A program made the translations under genes and the position numbers. The notes beneath the pieces are model-generated. The model saw nothing but the letters and a program-made list of their open reading frames with translations. It was not told the DNA's origin and searched no databases. A stretch of DNA of 64,000 nucleotides, from assembly GCA_023667285.1 (NCBI GenBank), contig JAMPAK010000001.1, positions 1,423,234 through 1,487,233 on the forward strand, in the 5' to 3' direction. This document shows, in pieces, positions 37,101 to 45,655 of this stretch (within the stretch, counting starts at the first letter, position 1; every line of letters starts with the position of its first letter). This stretch comes from Muribaculaceae bacterium (GTDB taxonomy: Bacteria > Bacteroidota > Bacteroidia > Bacteroidales > Muribaculaceae).

Positions 37101-37500
37101 CGGGGAAGTTTTCGGTCTTGCCCGCATATGTATATGAGGCAGACTCTGTCTTGGGGGTGGGGACAGGACTGGTCATGTGGACAGCATAGCCGTCGCTCTC
37201 GATGGCTCCGTTCTCCTGATAGGCGCCGCGGTCATCCTGTGCGGCCACCTGGCCTGTGCGGGTGGGACGCCATGGCATGAGCCATGTCTCGGCTGTGAGT
37301 GTAGTCTCGTTAGGGTTCAGTTTGATTCCATGAAGGTTCTGAGTCGACACTGAGCCGGAGGTGGGGACTCCCCCGTCGCCGGTAATCCGATAGTTGTCGT
37401 TGAACGACCACCGTGCCATGGTTGTCTGATCGGCTGAGGCGATAAGTCCCGTTGCGGACATCATTATTATGCTCAGCCCGAGCGATTTCAGGTTAATCAT
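34153..37500 (-). CDS. Secreted pectinesterase-like protein, multi-domain
   Basis: An 1115-residue exported protein (signal peptide about residues 1-22). The N-terminal 650 residues hold an unusual leader with beta-sandwich, Ig-like and putative ligand-binding modules. The CE8 pectin methylesterase domain lies at about 690-1000 with its active-site segments intact: GNQDTQV near 814, GTVDFICGGGD near 835 and LGRPW near 897. CE8 enzymes remove methyl esters from pectin. The tail holds YYNLQGVRVDASYRGFAIIV, shared with the next protein. The start at 37500 gives a proper signal peptide; the longer frame to 37584 does not. No pectate lyase or SusC/D genes are adjacent. Confidence 0.85.
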   Translation of the reverse strand: MINLKSLGLSIIMMSATGLIASADQTTMARWSFNDNYRITGDGGVPTSGSVSTQNLHGIKLNPNETTLTAETWLMPWRPTRTGQVAAQDDRGAYQENGAIESDGYAVHMTSPVPTPKTESASYTYAGKTENFPDGNKYSYQNPYNYYEIFTSTKGYKDISIKIIAAGHNSSDQAYAIAYSTDHSTWTVVGDEYMAGNSYKNWKPVEAALPVADLEKVYIRIFPASTWKGAGNNVNQDNQFNIDDLYLYGTLTAPLCEVTAVTVDGQAASKDVEDYDFEYKIAKDFTGASVSVKSTVANGTATMSATDADGDELTVTANADGTYTVPSPAANKAYTLTFLVTPADGAVAQKKHFSMRLFHIGEVSVGTLTIDGTEVSKDVLAALNTAPDYKTTFTGNVYTAVPVVEATLADGTAATVSNTTAGNSAVYTITGGGRTFTLTVEGVYTYTAGDNDETVEILYTTSGKNSTGWSDGLYSVVTSSLDGWNNDRFKFNAADNTLTVPAGVVVKTFTLTRFSANYGNGEGLTSLKSEGATTHVPTYHAFVQGKVYDLLCVIDNHQPGAPIDFTIKGGNQPVAGLRLVIQKTNPGTEPVLRENNVTVNRNHASVLLSFDREMKATKATIDGKEIEAEGGATTLAFAVWGLDFDKKYTLTVQAGAAVDMFGNSNKEPIVAEVVIGKKPEVAKKAYDFVVSNTEEFTAAMKACNSSNNKVDSERKVIFMLNGDYNFGKDNEQRFQCYNVSIIGQSRDGVVIRGVRNGISNPILNLRDRSGFYLQDLTLRNDFNYGQEDKNSGQAVAVYGGNKTIMKNVLMLGNQDTQVTGERAYFDGCEIHGTVDFICGGGDNFYDKCALVLEDRGGNVIAAPNSSPELKWGYVFHTCTISAVEGSTKVTDGSFHLGRPWQNEPRINYINTKMMVLPAAEGWTSMGQLVTHFYEYGSVDKDGKAIDLSVRKNSPTSLNTYEPILTKEQAEKFTLANVLGGTDCWLPSDYTVLPAAPVATLKDGYLTWAADPEALTTVIYKDGKYVGNTTDNKFPLSETGVYTLCAANEMGGLGAASEPVTASESGLSAIAVENSVKSVEYYNLQGVRVDASYRGFAIIVTTLADGTTTATKTMMK

Positions 37501-37543
37501 GGTGATTTGTTTTATATATAGATTAATGTTGTTGTGTTGTGTG

Positions 37544-37589
37544 AAAAGCGGGGTGCGCATCCCCTCATAATGGAAACGTCGCACCCCGC
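37544..37589 (-). terminator. Terminator between two minus-strand secreted-protein genes
   Basis: Arms GCGGGGTGCG (37548-37557) and CGCACCCCGC (37580-37589) pair perfectly over 10 bases. Reading the minus strand, TTTT follows at 37547-37544. It ends the transcript of the gene at 37613-38803. Confidence 0.75.
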
Positions 37590-37612
37590 GCCCGTATGAT
37601 AGTCAGTCAGAA

Positions 37613-38803
37613 TTATCGGTTGATGAATTTCTTGCCGTTCATGATGACGATGCCCTTATAGTTCTCGTCAACACGTACGCCCTGGAGGTTGTAGCGTGCA
37701 CCCTCTTCCCATGCGGGAGTAACGGTGACGTTCTCAATGGCTACATCGCCGGCCTTTCCGTAGGTAACCTCAGCAACGAAGCAGAGCTGCTCGCCTGTGT
37801 TCTTGAAAACTACAGATGAGAGGTTGGGGATAGCGAACTCAACCTTGTCAGGGGTTGCGCCATAGTTCTCGAGGTCATTGTAGTCCTTGAGGATCTGAGC
37901 GTCAGCCTCAGTGTAGGTTGTCTCGCCGACCTGAGCCCAGTAGCATACGCGGCCTTCGCTGCCCTTGGTCTCGCGGTTGTAGTTGATGTAGCTGTAGAGC
38001 ACGAGTTTGCTGATCACCATTCCTTCGGGAGCGGTGAGGATGTTGGTAGCACCGTTTGAAAGCTTGATGGTGTTGTACTCAGTGCCGTCCACTGTGATGG
38101 GGTTGGCCTTTGAGTATGCCTTGTCATCTCTGTCCAGAAGGATGCTGAGACCATCGGCATACTTCACGAGGTTGTCAGAGCCCTGTGAGCCGGCAGTTGT
38201 GTTTCCGGCTGTAACCTCACCATAGGCGGGGTCTTCGGGATAGTAGCAGAGCGCTGTCTTGGCATCCTCAAGGTCGCCACCCTGTGAACCGCCTGCTACG
38301 GCTGTGAAGGCGATGTTGCGGATGTTGGCGGTGTAGACATCCCAGCGTGTGCCCTGATGGAGAGTGATGCGGAGTGTGTACTCGCCCACCTCAAGAACGG
38401 GAGTCTCCGGAAGAGTAGCGTTTGTGACCCAGTTGCCCCAGTCGCCGCCGCTTTCGCCGGTCTGCTCAATGGGAGCGTTCTTCTTGTAGACAGATGTGGT
38501 GCCCTTGAGAATCTCGAAGTCAGCGTTGCTGACATCCTGGGGAGTAGCGCTCTCAAATGTGATTTTGTAAGCGGTGGCCTCTGTGTTGTTGAGTGTGAAG
38601 ATAGCCACGTCACCCTCGCCCATGTAGTCGAGGCCCCCTTCCTTCACACCGGGGGTGAAGGTGCTGTTGTTTTCAAAGGTGCATGTCTCTGTGCTGATGA
38701 CAAAAGGATTTGCTGCTGTGGTCGGGATGGTGACCGGAGTCGCCGCATTTGAGCCGAGAATGCCGGCGAATGCGAGCACTGCACTTAGAGTAAAATTCTT
38801 CAT
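37613..38803 (-). CDS. Secreted protein of unknown function with YNLQGVRVD tail
   Basis: A 396-residue exported protein (signal peptide about residues 1-20, cut near GSNAA). Residues about 20-170 look like a beta-sandwich, possibly a ligand-binding module (YKITFESATPQDVSNADFEI, then GEYTLRITLHQGTRWDVY). A second beta-rich half follows. The C-terminus holds RYNLQGVRVDENYKGIVIMN and ends KKFINR. The same tail occurs in the pectinesterase-like protein downstream and in many secreted Bacteroidales proteins; it may be a sorting or anchoring signal (inference). I do not recognise the family. Confidence 0.75.
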   Translation of the reverse strand: MKNFTLSAVLAFAGILGSNAATPVTIPTTAANPFVISTETCTFENNSTFTPGVKEGGLDYMGEGDVAIFTLNNTEATAYKITFESATPQDVSNADFEILKGTTSVYKKNAPIEQTGESGGDWGNWVTNATLPETPVLEVGEYTLRITLHQGTRWDVYTANIRNIAFTAVAGGSQGGDLEDAKTALCYYPEDPAYGEVTAGNTTAGSQGSDNLVKYADGLSILLDRDDKAYSKANPITVDGTEYNTIKLSNGATNILTAPEGMVISKLVLYSYINYNRETKGSEGRVCYWAQVGETTYTEADAQILKDYNDLENYGATPDKVEFAIPNLSSVVFKNTGEQLCFVAEVTYGKAGDVAIENVTVTPAWEEGARYNLQGVRVDENYKGIVIMNGKKFINR

Positions 38804-38869
38804 GGAATTTAATTAAGTTAGTTAATGAATGGATGGATTTTCTGTATTGAAACGTGTGTGTCTCGATTG

Positions 38870-38901
38870 CAAAATTAATACGTTTCCATTATTGTAGCAA
38901 A
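38870..38901 (-). promoter_or_regulatory. Promoter of the secreted-protein gene at 37613
   Basis: On the minus strand TTTG (38901-38898) and TAATTTTG (38877-38870) are 20 bases apart, a full match. The ATG is 66 bases downstream of the -7 box. Confidence 0.8.
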
Positions 38902-38969
38902 GATGATTTGACTTTATTAACAAAAATTAACGATAAAAATTTGGAAGATAAAATGTGTTATAACTCAGT

Positions 38970-39029
38970 AAAATACAATAAGTAATCTGCCGCAAAATAC
39001 AATAAGCCTACTGTCAAAGATACAATAAG
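38970..39029. repeat. Three iteron-like direct repeats upstream of the GH31 gene
   Basis: AAAATACAATAAG occurs at 38970-38982 and 38994-39006, with AAGATACAATAAG at 39017-39029. Starts are 24 and 23 bp apart, close to two helical turns, so the copies face one side of the DNA. They lie in the 378-base gap between divergent genes, about 105-165 bp before the GH31 -7 box, and look like an operator. The rest of the gap is AT-rich and holds only the two promoters. Confidence 0.65.
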
Positions 39030-39110
39030 GGGAACCAATATAAACACCCGACAATGTTTCCATCACACTTGATAGTTTTTTGAACCCTAAGATGACGGTG
39101 ATTGTTTTTA

Positions 39111-39142
39111 CTTGTATAAGTTATGGCAAATCACTAAATTTG
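39111..39142 (+). promoter_or_regulatory. Promoter of the GH31-pullulanase cluster
   Basis: CTTG (39111-39114) and TAAATTTG (39135-39142) are 20 bases apart. The ATG at 39182 follows by 39 bases. The longer frame starting at 39080 would contain the promoter. Confidence 0.65.
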
Positions 39143-39181
39143 CCGAAGCGTAAAAAATCCACCTCTTACCTTGCCAACGAT

Positions 39182-41554
39182 ATGAAATCATCGGTTCTAA
39201 CCACAATCGTCTCACTGATGGCGGCCGCCTCATGGCTGACGGCTCCGGCAGCTGAGGTCATCGATGTGACGACAGCACAGGGACGCCACCTCACAATAGA
39301 CGTTGTCACTCCTGACATAATCCGGGTCACAAACCTCGCCAAGGGTGAGAAAGACTTCAGGTCTCTCGACCCGGCCGTCTCCTCTGCCGGAGATGTCCAC
39401 GCTCCCAAAGTCGACAGTTTCGGAAACATGCGCACCTTCACCACATCGGCCGGTGTCACAGTCCGTGCAGATGTCTCGACGGGAGCCGTAGATATCACAG
39501 CCGGCGGAGGCAGAAGTGTCTACGACAACGGTGTCCGCACCATGGCTGACGGTAAGCAGCGGATGGAACTCTCCACCATGGGCTCCGGCTCGTTCTACGG
39601 GGCAGGCGAGAGAGGCTACTCTTTCAATCTCGCGGGCGACACCCTGGTGATGTACAACAAACAGAACTACGGATACACAGCCGATGAGACCCGCATCAAG
39701 CAGATGAACATATCGATGCCCCTCTTCCTCTCATCCACAGGCTATGCCATTGTCTTCGATGACTATGCCGCCGCCGAGATGGTGATGGAAAACCCCATTG
39801 TCTACATCACAGAGTCACCGGACCCCGTGTCTTGGTATTTTGTCAACTCCACAGGCACCCTCGCCTCCCTGACAACCAACCTCTCGCAGCTCACCGGACG
39901 CCAGGAACTTCCTCCACTCTGGTCGTTGGGCTATATAACATCTAAATACGGTTATCACACCGAGGATGAGACCCTCGGTGTCGTAGACACCCTCAAGCGC
40001 GCAGGCTATCCCCTCGATGGCGTCGTGCTCGACCTCTATTGGTATGGCAAAGAGGAGGATATGGGACGCCTCGCATGGGATCCCGAACAGTGGCCCCACC
40101 ACAAGGAGATGCTCTCATCGCTCAAGAAAGATGGTGTGAACACCGTCATCATCTCCCAGCCATATGTGCTCTCCAACGGACGTGGCCTCGACAACTTCAA
40201 CGAGCTCTCTTCCAAAGGTCTTCTGCTCAAGGACTCGCTCGGCAATCTCCAGGATGTGAAAATCTGGGTCGGCGATGGCGGTATGTTCGATGTCTCCAAC
40301 CCTGAGACACGCGCCTGGCTCCGCAACCGCTACAAGGACCTTACCCTTGAGGGTGTGGGCGGTTGGTGGGGTGACCTTGGCGAGCCTGAGGTCCATCCCG
40401 AGAGCGGACTCCATGCCAACGGAAAGACCACCCGTCAGTATCACAATAAGTATGGCAACGATTGGAGCCAGATCATATACGACCTCTACAAGGAGGAGTT
40501 CCCTGACACCAGGCTGATGACCATGATGCGCGGAGGCACCACCGGCCTGCAGCGATACAGCGTCTTCCCATGGTCGACAGATGTCTCCCGCTCATGGGGC
40601 GGCATGCAGCCACAGGTCAACATCATGCTCAACTCCGGTCTGAGCGGCCTTGGATATATGAGCCACGACGTCGGCGGCTTCGCCATCAACCCCGATGCAC
40701 CTTACGACCCCGAACTCTATGTGCGTTGGCTGCAGCTGGGCACCTTCTCTCCCGTCCTCCGCACTCATGCCCAGGCAACTGCCGAGCCTTACAACTATCC
40801 TGACCAGCAGCACATAATCCTCCCCCTCATCAAGGAACGCTATCGCTGGCTCCCATACAACTACACCCTCGCCTACGAGAACGCCTCACAGGGCCTCCCG
40901 CTTGTGCGGCCGCTTAATTTCTACACCCCCGGCTCCTCAAAATATGACGACATCAGCGATGAGTATCTCTGGGGACGCGATGTGCTTGTGGCACCTGTGA
41001 TGACAAAGGGAGCCACCGAGCGTAAGGTCATCCTCCCCGAGGGGCTTTGGGCCGACTATCGCGACCCCTCCAGATTCTACAGTGGAGGCGACACCGTCAC
41101 CGTGGCTGCCCCACTCGACGTGATTCCCCTCTTTGTGCGCGCCGGTGCCTTCATACCCACCGCCGACTATGACATGAACAACACCGGCGACCTCCGCGCC
41201 GACCGGCTCACCGTCAACTACTACCCATATCTCGGCGAGAGCGAATACACAATGTATGAGGACAATCCACTCTCAACAACCTCACTGCAGAGCGGCGAAT
41301 ACCGTCTCATCACCTTCAAGGGCGACGCACAGCTCAACGAACTCACCGTAGACGTGAGCGCCAAGGGGACATATCCCGGTGCGCCTCAAGCCAAGGAACT
41401 CAAGTTTGTCATACATCTATTCGACGGCAAGCCCACCGAGGTCCTCCTGGACGGACGCAAGGCAAAAGGCTGGAAATTCAACGACGCCGACAAGACCTTC
41501 ACCATAACCACCAAATGGAACACAGACAAAAAATTGAAACTCGAAATCAAATGA
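39182..41554 (+). CDS. Glycoside hydrolase family 31 enzyme, exported
   Basis: A 790-residue enzyme with a signal peptide (residues about 1-23). The GH31 barrel carries the nucleophile region GGWWGDLGEPEVH (Asp about 398) and the acid/base region GYMSHDVGGFA (Asp about 496). The N-terminal beta domain and a C-terminal DUF5110-like beta domain are in the usual order. GH31 covers alpha-glucosidase, alpha-xylosidase and transferase activities; neighbouring pullulanase favours alpha-glucan, but specificity is not proven. The stop overlaps the next ATG by 4 bases. It probably acts in the periplasm on oligosaccharides. Confidence 0.92.
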   Translation: MKSSVLTTIVSLMAAASWLTAPAAEVIDVTTAQGRHLTIDVVTPDIIRVTNLAKGEKDFRSLDPAVSSAGDVHAPKVDSFGNMRTFTTSAGVTVRADVSTGAVDITAGGGRSVYDNGVRTMADGKQRMELSTMGSGSFYGAGERGYSFNLAGDTLVMYNKQNYGYTADETRIKQMNISMPLFLSSTGYAIVFDDYAAAEMVMENPIVYITESPDPVSWYFVNSTGTLASLTTNLSQLTGRQELPPLWSLGYITSKYGYHTEDETLGVVDTLKRAGYPLDGVVLDLYWYGKEEDMGRLAWDPEQWPHHKEMLSSLKKDGVNTVIISQPYVLSNGRGLDNFNELSSKGLLLKDSLGNLQDVKIWVGDGGMFDVSNPETRAWLRNRYKDLTLEGVGGWWGDLGEPEVHPESGLHANGKTTRQYHNKYGNDWSQIIYDLYKEEFPDTRLMTMMRGGTTGLQRYSVFPWSTDVSRSWGGMQPQVNIMLNSGLSGLGYMSHDVGGFAINPDAPYDPELYVRWLQLGTFSPVLRTHAQATAEPYNYPDQQHIILPLIKERYRWLPYNYTLAYENASQGLPLVRPLNFYTPGSSKYDDISDEYLWGRDVLVAPVMTKGATERKVILPEGLWADYRDPSRFYSGGDTVTVAAPLDVIPLFVRAGAFIPTADYDMNNTGDLRADRLTVNYYPYLGESEYTMYEDNPLSTTSLQSGEYRLITFKGDAQLNELTVDVSAKGTYPGAPQAKELKFVIHLFDGKPTEVLLDGRKAKGWKFNDADKTFTITTKWNTDKKLKLEIK

Positions 41555-42660
41555 AAAATATCACCGCACTCATCGTGCCTGGCATAGCCATGGCTCTCTC
41601 AGCCTGCAACGCTCAGGCCCAACCAAACTACACCCTCACCTTCGAGGCTCCCAAGGGAACCGCAAACACCATGCTCTATCTCGTCGATTGGGACAATGGT
41701 GCCAAGATGGACAGCGCTATCGTCACCGGCGACACTGTCCGCTTTGAGGGAACCGTAGAGACACCCTTCATCGGACGCCTGATGCAAGGAGAGAGCCGGG
41801 GCCCCATCATGATAATCGAACAGGGAAGCATCACTCTCGATGACCGCGGCCTCCCCGCCGGGACACCCCTCAACGACAAGCTCACTCAGTCGATTGCCGG
41901 AATGTCTGCAATGGAGAACGAGTACCGCAAACTCAATCAGAACGACTCAATCCAGCGGGCCAAAGCCGACTCCATCGCTCAGGCCGCCACGGCATACCCC
42001 ACCACCCTCTATAATCAGAACAAAGACAATGTCCTGGGTCTCTACTGGTATCTTCAGAGCGCCTATGAGAAGCCCGTCGAGCAGATTGAAGCCGAGATAA
42101 AGGCTGACCCGGCCCTCGCCTCCTCTGCACGACTCAAGTCAGTGGTCGAGGCTGGTCATAGACGCCTCTCTACCTCCGTGGGCCAGCACTACAAGGACTT
42201 CACCATCGAGTATGACGGCAAGGAGCAGAAACTCTCTGACTATGTCAAGCCCGGCGAATACACTCTCGTCGACTTCTGGGCAAGCTGGTGTGGCCCCTGC
42301 ATGCGCCAGGCCAAGGTACTGAAGGAACTCTACAGCAAATATAACGGCCGCGGTCTCAATATCGTGGGAGTAGCCGTCTGGGATGAGCCGGCCAACACCC
42401 TCGCAGCCATCAAGAGCCACGGTCTCGAGTGGCCAAACATCATCAACGCACAGACCATCCCCACAGACTTATACGGCATCAACGGCATCCCCTGCATTCT
42501 CCTCATTAACCCCGATGGAATCATCATCTCGCGCGATAAGCAGAGCCAGGAACTGATTGACGACGTCGACAAGGCCATGGCAGACTTCCATCCCGCCGAG
42601 CCTGCCGCCGATGCCTCCACGTCAGCAGCCCCTGCAGACACCGCATCGGTGATATTCTGA
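41551..42660 (+). CDS. TlpA-like thiol-disulfide lipoprotein with DUF4369-like N-terminus
   Basis: A 369-residue lipoprotein: signal peptide with lipobox LSAC (Cys near residue 19). Residues about 27-190 resemble the DUF4369 beta domain found before many Bacteroidota thioredoxins (YTLTFEAPKGTANTMLYLVD). The thioredoxin-fold domain (about 210-350) holds WASWCGPCMRQ with Cys247 and Cys250 and the cis-proline segment GINGIPCILLINPDG. It reduces or swaps disulfides in the periplasm. Its placement inside a glucan-degrading cluster, in ATGA overlap with the GH31 gene, is unusual. The C-terminal tail is Ala/Pro-rich. Confidence 0.9.
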   Translation: MKNITALIVPGIAMALSACNAQAQPNYTLTFEAPKGTANTMLYLVDWDNGAKMDSAIVTGDTVRFEGTVETPFIGRLMQGESRGPIMIIEQGSITLDDRGLPAGTPLNDKLTQSIAGMSAMENEYRKLNQNDSIQRAKADSIAQAATAYPTTLYNQNKDNVLGLYWYLQSAYEKPVEQIEAEIKADPALASSARLKSVVEAGHRRLSTSVGQHYKDFTIEYDGKEQKLSDYVKPGEYTLVDFWASWCGPCMRQAKVLKELYSKYNGRGLNIVGVAVWDEPANTLAAIKSHGLEWPNIINAQTIPTDLYGINGIPCILLINPDGIIISRDKQSQELIDDVDKAMADFHPAEPAADASTSAAPADTASVIF

Positions 42661-42712
42661 CATACACAGACCTGACATACTTACATTTTTTCTTTCCATT
42701 TATAATTTCATC

Positions 42713-44701
42713 ATGAAAATCCCGACTATCTTGACGACATTAGCACTGTGTCTGTCAGCCTCCGCGCAGAACCCCGACGAGAAATATCTCTCGTTCCCCA
42801 CTTACTCAGGCGAAGACCTCGAACTGACAGTCGACGCTGCCGGAACCCACTGGCGACTATGGTCGCCCGAGGCTCAGGCAGCCCGCGTAATCATATATCC
42901 CACAGGCAGCAACACTGCGGCAACAGACACCTTAGAAATGAAAAAGGCCCAGCAGGGGACATGGACAGCATCTCTCCCCTCACAGCTCTATGGGAAATAC
43001 TACACTTTCTCCATAAAGCATGACGGCAAATGGCTCAAGGAGACTCCCGGAGTCTGGGCCAAGGCCGTAGGCATCAATGGACAGCGTGCGGCCATCATCG
43101 ACTTCTCAAAGACCAACCCCGAGGGATGGGCTTCAGACAAGGGTCCGGCCATCAAGCATATCAACGATGCTGTCATCTATGAGATGCACCACCGCGACCT
43201 CTCTGTCGACCCCTCTTCCGGCATAGCCAACAAGGGCAAGTTCCTCGCTCTGACAGAGCCGTCGACCACCAACCCCACCGGCGAGTCAACCGGCATTGAC
43301 CATCTTAAGGAACTGGGCGTGACACATGTCCACATCCTCCCTTCCTACGACTATAACAGTGTCGACGAGGCCAATCTCCCTGCCAACCAGTATAACTGGG
43401 GATACGACCCGCTGAACTACAATGCCCCCGAGGGTTCATACTCCACCAACCCCTCTGACCCCGCCACTCGTGTGATTGAGATGAAGGAGATGGTCAAGAA
43501 CCTGCACGACAACGGCATCGGCGTCATCATGGACGTCGTCTACAACCATACGGCCGACAACGACGACTCCAACTTCTCACTCACGGCTCCCGGCTACTAC
43601 TACCGCCACCGTCCGGACGGAAGTTACTCAGATGCCTCAGGTTGTGGCAATGAGACTGCCTCAGACCGTCAGCAGATGAGAGATTTCATCATCAACTCCG
43701 TGAAATACTGGGCCAAGGAATATCACATCGACGGTTTCCGCTTTGACCTCATGGCCATCCATGATATCGAGACCATGAACGAGGTGGCTGCTGCCCTCAA
43801 GGAAATCAATCCTGACATCTTCGTCTATGGCGAGGGTTGGACCGCAGGAGACTCACCCCTCCCCGTCGACCAGCGGGCCCTTAAGGAGAATGTAGCCAAG
43901 ATGCCTGATATCGCAGTGTTCAGCGATGACCTCCGCGACGCCGTCAAGGGCCACTACACAGATGCCGCAGACCGTGGCTTCGCCACCGGAAAGCCAGGTC
44001 TCGAGGAAACCGTCAAGATCGGCATCGTCGCTGCCACTGACCATCCACAAGTCGACTACTCAAAGGGACAGAATTCAAAGTTCCCTTATGCAGCAGCCCC
44101 CACTCAGATCATCAACTATGTCTCATGTCATGACGACCTCATGCTCACCGACAAACTGCGCAAGTCCATGCCAGATGCCACCGATGCCGAGCGTCAGCGA
44201 GCAGCCCGCCTCGCTCAGACAATCGTGCTGACCTCTCAGGGCACACCATTCATATTTGCCGGCGAGGAGATTTTCCGCGACAAGAAGGGTGTCCATAACT
44301 CCTACAAGTCGCCTGACTCAATCAACGCCATCGACTGGAACCTCAAGCACATCAACGCCGACCAGATGAACTACTACAAGGAGCTCATCAAACTCCGCAA
44401 GGAGCATCCCGCCTTCCGCATGACGACAGCCGAGGATGTGGCACGCCATCTTAAATTCGACAAGACCGAGTCCGGGCTCATCTCATATACCCTCACAGAC
44501 CATGCCAACGGCGATATCTGGAAGGATATCAAAGTTGTCTTCAACGGCTCTGAAGAACCGCGCGAGATCAAAGTGCCGAAGGGCGACTGGACCGTGGTTG
44601 CTGACGACGGTCAGATCAATGCCTCCGGCCTCTCCACCTCAAAGGGTGGCAAGGTCACCGTCGCACCCTGCAGCGCCTTGATAATGGCAAAAGAAAAATA
44701 A
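42713..44701 (+). CDS. pulA: Type I pullulanase, exported
   Basis: Cleaves alpha-1,6 branch links of pullulan and limit dextrins. The 662-residue protein has a signal peptide (about residues 1-18), an N-terminal CBM48-like domain (about 35-110) and a GH13 barrel. The type I pullulanase mark YNWGYDP is at residues 227-233. Active-site residues are visible as GFRFDLMAIHD (nucleophile Asp345), YGEGWTAG (acid Glu374) and SCHDDLML. A short C-terminal beta domain completes it. It follows the thiol lipoprotein by 52 bases and likely serves alpha-glucan use with the GH31 enzyme. Confidence 0.93.
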   Translation: MKIPTILTTLALCLSASAQNPDEKYLSFPTYSGEDLELTVDAAGTHWRLWSPEAQAARVIIYPTGSNTAATDTLEMKKAQQGTWTASLPSQLYGKYYTFSIKHDGKWLKETPGVWAKAVGINGQRAAIIDFSKTNPEGWASDKGPAIKHINDAVIYEMHHRDLSVDPSSGIANKGKFLALTEPSTTNPTGESTGIDHLKELGVTHVHILPSYDYNSVDEANLPANQYNWGYDPLNYNAPEGSYSTNPSDPATRVIEMKEMVKNLHDNGIGVIMDVVYNHTADNDDSNFSLTAPGYYYRHRPDGSYSDASGCGNETASDRQQMRDFIINSVKYWAKEYHIDGFRFDLMAIHDIETMNEVAAALKEINPDIFVYGEGWTAGDSPLPVDQRALKENVAKMPDIAVFSDDLRDAVKGHYTDAADRGFATGKPGLEETVKIGIVAATDHPQVDYSKGQNSKFPYAAAPTQIINYVSCHDDLMLTDKLRKSMPDATDAERQRAARLAQTIVLTSQGTPFIFAGEEIFRDKKGVHNSYKSPDSINAIDWNLKHINADQMNYYKELIKLRKEHPAFRMTTAEDVARHLKFDKTESGLISYTLTDHANGDIWKDIKVVFNGSEEPREIKVPKGDWTVVADDGQINASGLSTSKGGKVTVAPCSALIMAKEK

Positions 44702-44709
44702 ATTAGATA

Positions 44710-45531
44710 ATGCTCGTATTTCCTAACGCAAAGATAAATCTGGGCCTCGACATCCTGTCGCGCAGACCCGATGGCTATCACGACATCTCCACAGTGATGG
44801 TGCCGGTTCCGTGGCGCGATGTGCTGGAGATAGTCCCGGCCCGTGGTGAGGTCTCAACCCTTACAGTCACCGGTCGGCGTGTCGACTGCCCTCCTGAGAA
44901 AAATCTGGTCATGAGAGCCTACCGGCTTATGGAGGAGCGCTTCGGCCTTCCCCCGGTCGATATTTATCTTCGTAAGGTCATACCTGACGGCGCCGGGCTG
45001 GGTGGAGGGTCAGCAGATGCCTCATTCACCCTCCGGGTGCTTGACGAACACTTTGCCCTGGGCCTCGACGACGAGACCCTCGCCTCCATGGCCGCGCATC
45101 TGGGTGCTGACTGCCCCCTGTTCATCTTCAACCGCCCCATGCTGGCCACAGGCACAGGCACAGACCTCTCTCCGATTGACGTTGACCTCAGCGGGATGAC
45201 GATTGTGATAGTCAAGCCTCCCGTCAGTGTCCCAACAGCCCAGGCATATTCGCGTGTCACCCCGGCTGTTCCCCCAGAGCCTATCCCTGAGATTCTGCAG
45301 TCCCCTGTGTCAGAATGGCAGGGGCGCCTCAAGAACGACTTCGAGACGTCCGTGTTCCCGCTCCACCCCATGCTCCCCGAGATAAAGGATAAGCTCCTGG
45401 ACATCGGAGCCGTCTATGCCTCCATGTCAGGCTCAGGCTCATCCCTCTTCGGCCTCTTCACGTCTGACATTTTGGCAGAACGGGTGGCTGACACCTTCAG
45501 GGGCTGTCAGACCTTCACGGCAAACCTTTGA
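44710..45531 (+). CDS. ispE: 4-diphosphocytidyl-2-C-methyl-D-erythritol kinase
   Basis: The ATP-dependent kinase of the MEP isoprenoid route. The 273-residue GHMP kinase shows FPNAKINLGLDILSRRPDGY near the N-terminus (substrate site), the ATP loop DGAGLGGGSADASFTLR near residues 96-112 and SGSGSSLFGLF near the C-terminus. It lies 8 bases after pulA but is functionally unrelated, and a strong terminator follows. Confidence 0.95.
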   Translation: MLVFPNAKINLGLDILSRRPDGYHDISTVMVPVPWRDVLEIVPARGEVSTLTVTGRRVDCPPEKNLVMRAYRLMEERFGLPPVDIYLRKVIPDGAGLGGGSADASFTLRVLDEHFALGLDDETLASMAAHLGADCPLFIFNRPMLATGTGTDLSPIDVDLSGMTIVIVKPPVSVPTAQAYSRVTPAVPPEPIPEILQSPVSEWQGRLKNDFETSVFPLHPMLPEIKDKLLDIGAVYASMSGSGSSLFGLFTSDILAERVADTFRGCQTFTANL

Positions 45532-45544
45532 CAATATGATTTTT

Positions 45545-45578
45545 GGCTCCGACGATTGAACGTTGGAGCCTTTTTTTT
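45545..45578 (+). terminator. Terminator after ispE
   Basis: GGCTCCGACG and CGTTGGAGCC (45545-45554, 45561-45570) form a 10-base stem with one G-T pair and a 6-base loop, followed by eight T residues. A textbook intrinsic terminator. Confidence 0.92.
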
Positions 45579-45655
45579 GTTAACACTATGAGACCGTTTG
45601 CCGCAATTGGCAACATTTTTGCATACATAGTTAATTATATAAGCATATCACCATC

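Noticed and set aside
45596-45620. CIRCE-like operator before grpE (TTGCC-GCAAT-TGGCAA)
   Set aside because: Only a 5-base inverted repeat; it does not match the TTAGCACTC CIRCE arms.
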